A stretch of DNA of 64,000 bases from Limnephilus marmoratus. Taxonomy: Eukaryota; Arthropoda; Insecta; Trichoptera; Limnephilidae. Positions 33,626 to 43,617 of this stretch are shown here, piece by piece (within the stretch, counting starts at the first letter, position 1; every line of letters starts with the position of its first letter). The stretch is from positions 3,906,001 through 3,970,000 of the forward strand of contig OU862913.1 in assembly GCA_917880885.1 (NCBI GenBank). Direction: 5' to 3'. The position numbers and the translations under genes were made by a program. A model generated the notes under the pieces. The model saw only the letters and a program-made list of their open reading frames with translations, made no database searches and had not been told where the DNA came from.

Positions 33626-35033
33626 GTAGCATTAATGTGGACACTGTACCCATCAAGGCAGAACCAGGACCCCGAGAAGGAGACGGAGAGAGTATCCCTT
33701 ACATGGAAATAGACATAGACCCGACAGATGTAAAAAGGGAATGCTTAGACCACTCTGAAAGTATTGCAGAGACTGCTGCAGGTAATATCGATTTTTTTGG
33801 TTTGAATTTATTTTTATAATTTTCTCGTTTCATTATAGATATATACTAATCGAACTTCTTCCTCAATCTTTTGCAGACATTATAACGGACTTGAATGAAC
33901 TGATGCACCCTGGAGAAGAATCTCATTCTTGTTTCCATTGTAAGCGCTCATTCCCAAACAAATCACATTTAAGAAGGCACTTACGCACCCATACTGGAGA
34001 AAAGCCTCACTCATGTCCACATTGTAACTACTCCTGCTCAAGTAAATCAGATTTAACGAAGCACTTACGCACCCATACTGGAGAAAAGCCTCATTCGTGT
34101 TCCCAGTGTAACCGCTCATTCTCAAACAAATCACATTTAACAAGGCACTTACGCACCCATACTGGAGAAAAGCCTCATTCGTGTTCCCAGTGTAACCGCT
34201 CATTCTCAAACAAATCACATTTAACAACTCACTTACGCACCCATACTGGACAAAAGCCTCATTCATGTTCCCAGTGTAACCGCTCATTCTCAAACAAATC
34301 ACATTTAACATTGCACTTACGCACCCATACTGGAGAAAAGCCTCATTAATGTTCCCAGTGTAACCGCTCATTCTCAAACACATCACATTTAACAAGGCAC
34401 TTACGCACCCATACTGGAGAAAAGCCTTTTGCATGTTTCCATTGTAACTACTCCTGCTCAGACAAATCAAATTTAACAATTCACTTATTCACCCATTCTG
34501 GAGAAAAGCCTCACTCGTGTCCACATTGTAACTACTCTTGCTCAAGTAAATCAGATTTAACGAAGCACTTACGCACCCATACTGGAGAAAAGCCTCATTC
34601 ATGTTCCCAGTGTAACCGCTCATTCTCAAACACATCACATTTAACAAGGCACTTACGCACCCATACTGGAGAAAAGCCTCATTCGTGTTCCCAGTGTAAC
34701 CGCTCATTCTCAAACAAATCACATTTAACATTGCACTTACGCACCCATACTGGAGAAAAGCCTCATTCATGTTCCCAGTGTAACCGCTCATTCTCAAACA
34801 CATCACATTTAACAATGCACTTACGCACCCATTCTGGAGAAAAGCCTCACTCATGTCCACATTGTAACTACTCCAGCTCACATAGGTCACATTTAATTGT
34901 GCACTTACGCACCCATTCTGAAGAAAAACCTATTTCATGTCCCTATTGTAGCTACTCCTGCTCAGACAAATCAGCTTTAACAAGTCACTTACCCACCCAT
35001 TCTGGAGATAAACCCTTTGCATATACAGTATAA
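33626..35033 (+). pseudogene. C2H2 zinc-finger gene B, interrupted by a stop
   Basis: Same structure as gene A: a 156-nt acidic exon (33626-33781), a 95-bp intron, then a finger exon from 33877. Fingers 1-5 are read, then TAA at 34347-34349 replaces the TCA expected from neighbouring units. The frame continues intact for eight more fingers to 35033 and ends with the same Tyr-Thr-Val tail as gene A. It would thus encode 13 fingers if not for one base change. Repeated CSQCNRSFSNKSHLT-type fingers keep the core Phe, unlike gene A. It could still yield a five-finger protein. SUMO-consensus motifs Ile-Lys-Ala-Glu and Val-Lys-Arg-Glu are present. An upstream exon is needed. Confidence 0.75.
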
Positions 35034-35144
35034 AAACCTTTTTGTCTTCCATCTACAATTATTCATTTTCTCTAAAGGGAATTTTTTTTATTTATTTATT
35101 GCTTCTTCACTAGTTAAAGAAGTCCTCGAGAAAAAGTTAAAGGG

Positions 35145-35237
35145 GAAATTACTTATACTGAAATGTGCATAGATCACCAGGATGTTAAAAAGGAATGCTC
35201 AGAGCGATCTGCAAGATTTACCCAAATAGAAGGTTAA
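35145..35237 (+). pseudogene. Second relic of the acidic exon, downstream of gene B
   Basis: The frame reads ITYTEMCIDHQDVKKECSER, matching the end of the 156-nt exon, and runs to a GAAG/GTTAAT possible donor. No fingers follow. The block 35144-36100 is absent from segment A. Confidence 0.5.
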
Positions 35238-37018
35238 TCGAATGTTAGTTTTTTTTTAAGACAGGGGCGTGTATTCTTTTTGCTGTCGGAGGAAATTTGG
35301 ATGTTTGTAGTATCACCCGAGGGGCGCGCATAGATTTTCAAGCGCGTTGGTTAGGGGAGGGGGGGAGGGGGGGAGGAGGTAAGAATCTTCAATATGTTAT
35401 CATGACCTCCTTTTGTTTAAAAAAGTTACTTGTTTTGAAAGACATACTGTCTCACGTGATTAGAATTCCTCGAATTAAAATTTTGAGAAATGACAGGACG
35501 CCAGGTGTACTAATTGTGCAACCATATGTTTATTACCGCTCTCAGGGAAAATGAATGAATTATTTGAATTTTTACTTGGCGTACAGAACCAAAGGCTATT
35601 TTAATAATTATTTTGCGTAAGAATACACAAGCTTTATTAATCGTTACATAGTGAATTTCTTAGAATTTTGCAGCATACGTTGTGTAACACAAATTAAAAG
35701 CTTTGTTTGGAACATGCGAATGGTTGCTTTTAGCAGGCTACACCAGAAGTGCTTTCGAATTCCTCATTATATTATTTTATCATTTATGCGCTGTTGACTC
35801 GGGAAATTGAAGAAATGCTGACTGTATATCAATATTTTTAAACTTTGTAACAATATTATTTAATTCTTAAACATTGTAACAATATTAAATTACCAAAACC
35901 CCACAATATTCCTACTCCTGGTACTTTTTTATTTATTAATTTACCTATATAAATTATGTTTACATTGGGTTTTTCGATGTCTGTCTCACTAGGATACACC
36001 TATGTCGAGACAGGCGTAGAGGTACATACATACAATATCATAGTTACAAGAATATTTACGGTTAAATACATATTATTTTTTAATACAATTAAAACGGAAA
36101 GATGGTTTGAAAGTGTGGGTAAATCCCATAAAGAGATTTAGGTATCTTATAAATGTAGTAAGTTAATTAAATACTCATTCGTCTCATTCTCTAGAAGTGT
36201 ATAGTTTTCTGATGGTTTCACTTCTACCGCGTGTGAACTCCATACCCACACAGGATTTTTTTTAAACTATTTTGAGTTCTAGCTAAGTCTTGACTTGACT
36301 CTTCACTTCTATTTTCGTATGTTTATCTCTGTTTTATCTTTGCTTTCATATACCATCCTTTATTCTTATAAAGTATTTTTTTTCCAAATTACATGTTTTA
36401 TTGTAAATTGGATATATGAGTAAAAATGTTTAAAAATTTAGAAACATTGAACTCTAGGGTTTTTTGACCATGTTTATTTAGATATCTGGGAATAACTCCA
36501 TCGTTTGCAGTTAGTCTTGTATTATGAGCATGTTCCACTAATGTATTGTTATATGTATAAATCAGCTGTTCCTTCAAATGGTTTGTAGTCTATCTAATCT
36601 ATCTACCAACTATCAACCAAACTACTGTTATAATGAAGATCTTATCATTATCAAATATGAGAACTAACTTTATTAACATAATTACTTCATAGAAAATATC
36701 AACATTTTTTCAAAACGAATGGTTTGTTCTTCAGGATATAAAGTAAGTAAACTAAAAACTAAAAATGAACAAATAAGAAAAGACAAATAAGTAACAACCT
36801 GAAGACAAAAAAATACAAAAGACGGCGATTAAATAGATTTTTGTTCCATTTACACATATTTACAGGTGGGATGTGCAAATGTATTTTATCCATATTGGCA
36901 CTATTTATAGCAAATACTGGACTATACAAAATTAGATAGGGACAAAATGAATCAACATTACTTTGAACAAGAAATAAACGGTTACCAATACATTAAACAG
37001 GAAAAAGAGTAAAGGGCT
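35238..37018. other. Downstream flank of gene B
   Basis: 35260-36100 holds a G-rich tract (35356-35381) and sequence like the hAT-like interior, absent from segment A. 36100-36586 matches 9560-10050, and 36590-37018 matches 12826-13262. No gene. Confidence 0.5.
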
Positions 37019-37306
37019 TGTCAAATTCACTTCAATATCATCTAGGGTGGTGGACTTTTTAAATTGTAAAACACTTTCTTTACTGAAGAGTCGTTTTATT
37101 TACAAACACTTTTGAGTAACAATGAAATCAACACTTTTTGAAGCTAATTTTGGCCACGTGCCCTAATTTAGTTGGTCGGTAACACTAGCTTCTATAAAAA
37201 TTCCTACAGAGGTCTCTAATATGCATACTTTTTTAATAAACTAAAAATAATTAAAACAATGGAATTAACTACAGTATTTATCTCATAGATGTCACTATTC
37301 TTAACA
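37019..37306 (-). repeat. 3' LTR of degraded BEL element
   Basis: Starts TGTTAAGAATAG at 37306 and ends TTTGACA at 37019. It lacks the middle of the LTR between CACGTG and GCCAAAATTAG. Confidence 0.8.
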
Positions 37307-38114
37307 GACCCCCGGGAAAGGGATTAATTTTAAATAAAATTAAAACATTTCTAAATCTAACCCTAATGGTAAATTTAAACATAATATTCAGACAGATTAA
37401 CAAACAAAATATATACATGAACTGAAAAGTATAGAGCTGATCTATTAACATAAACTCATTTTCCTTTATCAATAAAATTTCAGTCTAATCCACCAAAGAA
37501 AAAAAATAAAAATACTGTAATTGATTTAAAAAGCTAAATAATTCGTTATGTATAATTTAGAGCACTACTTAAGTATTTAATATTTACCTTAACATTTAAA
37601 ATTTTCTACGTTTTTTTTAAATCTACTAAATAAATGCTAATACTGACATTATAGAATTAAAGAATACTCCATATTTTCAAAAAACAACACAAAAATAAAT
37701 TCATAGATCAAAATATCGTAGAATCAATAACCTGCACCTAAAATAAACTTATTAATAAAATTGAACCTTTATAAATTATTCAACTAAAATAACATGCAAA
37801 TAATAATTTCATAATAACGACTCTTAACAACACTCAAGTCTTGAAGTCCGAGATTAGTCATCTGCTTGATCCATCATCAAGCAGATGACTAATCTCGATC
37901 CATCACCGAGGACTTCCCATTTTCCTTTCATCATTGGGGGGGGAGGGGGGGCATAATTATAGCTGACATAATGAATTGCTAGTCAAGGGTAGAGACCAAG
38001 GAGAGCATCACAAATCCCAAGATTGCCGTGTCGAGTCATTATGTTTCTTCCTTTTTGTGGTTCATCTTCTTCTGGGAATTTCTTTCTTCTTAGGAGTTTT
38101 TTTTTTTTTTACTT
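37307..38114 (-). other. 3' untranslated part of BEL element
   Basis: AT-rich, non-coding. It contains a perfect hairpin at 37850-37896. A CCCGGGGGTC run lies next to the 3' LTR where the polypurine tract belongs. Confidence 0.5.
37850..37896. repeat. Perfect inverted repeat (21-bp arms, 5-nt loop)
   Basis: Arms 37850-37870 and 37876-37896, GAGATTAGTCATCTGCTTGA and its complement, loop CCATC. It could form a stable hairpin in the element RNA. Confidence 0.9.
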
Positions 38115-40595
38115 CTATTTCTGAGATCTTCCTTCATCTTCTGGGGGCGAGGTCCGGGCTCGTTCTAGGTTGTCCTCCAGAGGTAGCAAACAGATTTTGG
38201 TTATGGGACGTACGAACGTCCCTTGTGATGTCCGGAGGGTGACCACCCTTACCACGCCATCAGGACCGGGATGAGAAGATAGAACGCGTGCCATCCGCCA
38301 CATTGCAGGCGGCAGATTGTCTTCTTTTAAGATTACCAAGTCATCCTTCTGTAAAGATCTCTGATTGCTGGTTTGCCATTTATATCTTCTCTGAAGCTCA
38401 CCGAGATAGTCTTTTTTCCACCTGGACCAAAAACACTGAATTAGTTCTATCATTTTTTGATATTGATCCAGTCGGTTGTATGGTATTTTCTGAACATCCA
38501 GTTCAGGAATAATAGAAGCGCTAGTGCCCATAAGGAAATGATTGGGAGTTAAAGGATTTAGGACTTTTGGATCATTAGATAGCGGGGTCAAAGGTCTGGA
38601 ATTCAAACAAGTCTCAATTTGACATATTATAGTGTACAATAATTCAAAGGTTAAAACTGAACGATCGGTGATTCTATATAAATGATATTTGGCAGATTTA
38701 ACAGCAGCCTCCCACAACCCGCCCTGGTTAGGGGTTTGTGGAGGTATGAAACTCCAATCAATACCTATATTTGCTAAACATTTTTGAATCTTGTTACCAT
38801 TTTCCTTCAAACTGTTATATAATTACTTCAATCTATTACAAGTTCCCCTGAAATTAGTTGCATTATCAGAGTATATTCTCCTTGGCTGACCTCTGCGAGC
38901 TATAAAACGTTTTAGACAATTTAAAAATCCATCACTAGACAAATCTGTTACCAGTTCTAGATGGACCGCCTTCGTGGCTAGACAAACAAAGATGCATAAA
39001 TACGCTTTAGTGATCGGAGCCCTTTTCTGGACTCCAGCCTTGATTGACAGCGGTCCGCAATAGTCGACACCGACTATGCTGAATGGTCGATTCGGATGGA
39101 TCCGATCAGCTGGTAAATTGCCCGTCAGCTGTTGGCCAATGACTGGGCGTAATCTAAAACATATACCTAATACATTTATGTAATACTCGTTTAATTGTAT
39201 TTCTTCCATAGATGGGCCAGAATTTCAATCTTATTTCAGCGAGTAAAGCCTGGGTTCCCGCATGTAAATTTATATAATGATAATGTCGTATTATTAATTC
39301 GGTCAATCTATGCCTTGCAGGTAATATTATTGGGTGTTTTTGCTGAAATGTTAAATGCCCTGAATGAGATAACCTGCCTCCTACGCATAACAAACCCTCG
39401 TGCAAAAACGGGTCAAGTGATTTCAAAGAACTGTTTTTGTTTACATTTTTAATTTTTTAATAAAGCTTCCCTTTCTAGAAAAAAGCAGTTATTTTGAGCC
39501 GATTCAATGAATCGTTTTAACGCTAATTCTAATTCTTCAGCCTTCAAATTACCAGTATGCTTAAATTGTGGTTTACTACAGTTATCTTTAAATCTAAGTA
39601 GGTAAGCAATTACACGCTTTAATTTAGTTAGAGACGAGAATTTTTCAAATATGTCCCAATCTCTTGCACTTGTTACCAACATAACGTTTTTTGCTTTTGC
39701 CTCAGGTGGGTTTAAGTACTCCATTTTGGATATTGGCCAGCTGCTAGGTTCTTCAATCAGCCACCTTGGTCCATGCCACCAAGTGATGGTGCTCAATAAC
39801 TTCTCTGCTGGGGACCCCCTAGATAATATATCGGCGGCGTTGTCACTTGAGTTCACGTGACGCCACTTGATGTTTACTAAGTTCTTGTATCTCTGCTACT
39901 CGGTTAGCAACAAAGGTGTTCCAGCGAGCAGGCTGGCCTTTCAACCAGCACAAGGCGATAGTTGAATCACTCCATTAGTAGGTGTCCGCTTCCATTATAT
40001 CCAATGCTTGCTTGACAGTCCTCATTAACTTGGCTAGTAATACTGCGCTACAAAGTTCTAGTTTTGGCAATGATATTCATTGCAGTGGCGCTACCCTAGA
40101 TTTGGAAGTGATCAATTGAGAATGTCTCTCACCATTTGGGTCCATTGTTACGGCAAAGATACAAGCTCCATATGCTCTCTCTGAGGCGTCACAAAATCCA
40201 TGAATTTTGAGGCCATTATAGTCTCTGCACATTACGTTTCGATCGATTTTAATTCGTTTAATTTGGATAAATCCAATAAGTAATTCCTCCATGGTACTAG
40301 TATTTCATTAGGCAATGCTTCGTTCCATGATGCTTTTGATTGCCATACCTAAGTTTTGCATTATCAACTTTGCTACTAATATAATTGGGCCAAGTAGCCC
40401 TAATGGATCGAACGTAGATGCTATGCATGACAATATATTACGTTTGCTTGCAGTTTGGTTCGTTGGTTTTGTTATTTTATATGAGAAGCAATCCGAGGCG
40501 TTGTTCCAAATTAGGCCCAAGATTTTCTCATTGTTGGATTTGTCAGAGGTCGCTTTCTCAAAATTGCATATTTCGGCAATTCCAGCCACATTCAA
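38115..40595 (-). pseudogene. BEL pol remnant: RNase H, integrase, DUF5641
   Basis: Broken frames 40595-40308, 40292-40077, 39856-39449, 39426-39154, 39209-38823 and 38810-38115 align in order with residues about 890-1690 of the intact polyprotein at 14214. Visible landmarks are FCDASERAYGACIF (RNase H region), the HYHYINLHAG zinc region, VDYCGP, YSDNATNFRG and GGLWEAAVKSAK of integrase. Lesions include a frame change near 39180 and a TAA between CNRLK and LYNSL near 38822. It cannot encode a working polyprotein. Confidence 0.88.
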
Positions 40596-42652
40596 ATCAA
40601 AGAACTGGTTTTACTAAAACTAATTTAAAAATATTACGTAATTGCCGACACACTTTAATTATAGCTACACTCAGAACATGCAAATGGTTTTACGTAGACT
40701 GCAACCACAATTTTATAACTTCACTTTGAACACGAGAATAGTTTCCGTCAAAATGCATCAGCAGATGTAACCACAACTGGAATTCTTTGTTGCATTCTGA
40801 ACACGGAACAAGTTTCAATTTAGATTAAATTTGCATTCGGGGAATTAAAACTACACTCAGAACATGAAAATGGCTTTCCTCTATTTCTGGCAGCATAAAC
40901 TACGAAACTAGAATTTTATAAAGGCCAACATAAGAAATGCGTCAGCAAATGAAATCACACCTGATGCGTTTTCGTTGCATTCTTAACACAGAACTGGTTT
41001 TAATTACAGGTTGAATCTGTACGCGGGGAATTAAAAATACAATCAGAACGTGAACTTGCTTTCCTCCAATACTGGCAGCACATATGCAAATACAATTTTA
41101 TACCTTCACTTCACACACGATTATGGTTTCTTACGAAACGTGTTAGCGAGATAAAACACCACCTGGAATTTTTTCATTGCATTCAAAACACAGAACTGGT
41201 TTTACTTATAAAGTGAGTTTGTACGCGGAGAACTAAAACTCCACTCAGAACATGAAAATGGTTTTCCTCCGATTCTGCAGCACACAGTACGCAACTAGAA
41301 TTTTATAAATGCACTTCTTACACGACGAATGCGCCAAATATGAAACCCCCACCTGGAATTTTTTCGTTGCATTCTAAACAAAGAACTGGTTTTTCCATCA
41401 GAGCGAAAAGGATTGTGAGTCCCTAGCTTTAATGATTACTGCACCTAGAACACCAAAATGGTTTTACCTTCGAAATGCGTTAGGGTTAGCAGATGAATCC
41501 GCAACAGGAATTTGCATTGTGAACACAAGATTGGTTTTACCTTCAGAATGAATAGGAGTCCACTAGTCAACCAGCTAAAATTAAATTGTACTCTTACTTT
41601 TACTTTTACTTTAAATGTAAATAACATTGTTGTTATCCTTTATATACACTATTCTTAAACTATTTATGTTCAAATGCACCTGCTCTCAACACAGGAACTC
41701 CTAGTGAGACAGGCACAGTACAATTACTTATGTAACATAAAAAAATAAAGATTACAAAAAAAAAAAAAAAAAATTACGTGAATGGTTTTTCTACATATTG
41801 TAGCATATTTTTTTTGTCCGCAATATAATTTTATATTCATTTAACTAATTACAATAAATTACATGTAATGATTTTTGTGTGGCAATTATTATAGCATTTG
41901 TGTTTGCATTATATACAAAATGTTAAGGGACGTGCTTGACTTAATATAACCAGTGAATCCTGACTTTATTTGGGGAGATTGTTATATCTAGCTTTTAGTT
42001 CAGCATCGCTTTGTTATTGAATAATTTCGTGCTGCACTATGGTTTGAAGTTGAACGCTTTAGCAAATATGTTCAAATCCGTTTGCTCTCTTTTCACGTCC
42101 TTAAATCGTACATTAAATGCCTCACTTAATTTTGGGCACTCACCAGCGTATTCAAACGATGTAGAAGGCTTTTGTCCTTGCCTTAATTTAGTTTAGTCTT
42201 AATTCTTGTCCTTAATTTAGTTTCAAATGATTTCACGTTTCACTCAGCTTCAACTTTTCTTTTCTTCGTAATTGTCATTAATAGGATTTTATTGATTTAC
42301 TATCCACTAGAAATTTATGACAGACTGCTTAAGATTCTCCTCCAGGTAGAGTTGCCATCAATCCTGAAATATCGGAACTGTCCCTTACAAGAAAATTAAA
42401 AGTTCTGATGGAATTTCACTATCGTTTCACCATACCAAATTAAATGAAAGTAAAATGGGAGGTTTTATCACGTTATCATTTTTATCTAAACTATTTGCTA
42501 GTAACGATTTTGTAATAACGTCTTAAAAATGCATCTGAAACACCGTGAAAAACATCCCGTTCTGTGTAATTTTTTGTGGTTCTTTCAAAAGTGCCCGCGG
42601 GCCGCACCAAAAGGCTTCGCGGGCCGCAGGTTCCCCACCCCTGATTTAAAGC
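40596..42652. other. Foreign segment replacing BEL protease and RT
   Basis: 40655-41640 contains the same decayed zinc-finger units as the hAT-like elements; a minus frame at 41445-41627 shows CSQCKFLLRIHLLTLTHFEG, a near-complete finger. A poly-A stretch is at about 41756-41772. The right end, 42596-42652, has the hAT-type terminus CAGGGGTGGGGAACC read inward. Between these the DNA is AT-rich with no gene. The polyprotein part missing from the BEL element (about 580 residues) is not found elsewhere here. Confidence 0.5.
42596..42652. mobile_element. Terminus of a second hAT-type element
   Basis: Read inward on the minus strand it starts CAGGGGTGGGGAACCTGCGG and continues with GGCCCGCG. This is a motif common at ends of animal hAT elements. 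It abuts BEL gag coding sequence directly at ATTTAAAG. The other end was not found. Confidence 0.5.
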
Positions 42653-43248
42653 ATGCTTGGCGCTCTTTTATTGCATTAACTCGATTCTGTACCTTTAAAT
42701 TTAAGAATTTTTTACAATAATATACTAAGTGATCCTTATCGCAAAAAATACATTTCCCGTTTTTTACTGTTAAAAATGCTACGGATTCCCTTTTTGGGTT
42801 ATTAAATCCAATCTGAGGTTAAATCCCAACCGAAGGCCTTTTATCCGTCGTTTGCATTAATTCTAAAGTTTGTGCTCGTAACGATAAACATTTTAGAAGT
42901 TCCTTTAGAGTAGATAGTTTTCCCTCAATGGGCGATTGTTCCCAAAATTTTCTCGTATAGGAATCTAATTTATTTGAAATCACGTAAATTATTATCGCGT
43001 CCCACTGCTCTACTGGAACTGCAAGGTTTTGTAAGGCTTTCAGATTGACGTTGGTAGCGTCTATTAATCTTCGTAACCCGACCTGATCCTCCATCTTCAT
43101 ATCTTTTAACTGAAATAATGTCTGGATATGTTAGTGTACTGTAGTTCTGAGATTAGTAAAACGCTCATGCAACAATTCCCGAAAAGTTTGATAACTTAAT
43201 TCTGATATTTCCAAATTCGCTATTATCTTGGCTGCATCACCCTTTAAA
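42653..43248 (-). pseudogene. BEL gag remnant, middle part
   Basis: Frame 43100-42819 and its neighbours match residues about 150-350 of the intact BEL gag, including a CIFCDKDHLVYYCKKF zinc knuckle near 42720. Stops and a frame change are present. The LINE inserted at 43248/43249, in the Leu-Gln-Ser/Leu-Lys-Gly region. Confidence 0.8.
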
Positions 43249-43617
43249 CATTTATTTTTTTTTTTTTTTTTTTATTTAGCATATAAAATATAATGTACAT
43301 TTATTTTATAATTTTCGTGCATGTTCATGTTCAAAAATCTTAATACCACTCTTCCATGGAAGCATTAGCTTGTGTCTGGAAGAGTAGTGTACATTTTTTT
43401 AATGCTATATTATATAAGTTCATAATTTACAATGTAAATGTAAAAAACAATAAGTTGTAAGTTTCGTGTTTTGTAATTATAAGTATTTATCTACTTTCAA
43501 ACAATTTAACTCTTTGGATAATTGGATAAATTATCTAGAATAATTATTGTAATTAGTTGTAAAAACAGAACAAAATTTAACTTTATTTGACGAATGGAGT
43601 ATCACTTGGAAACTGAG

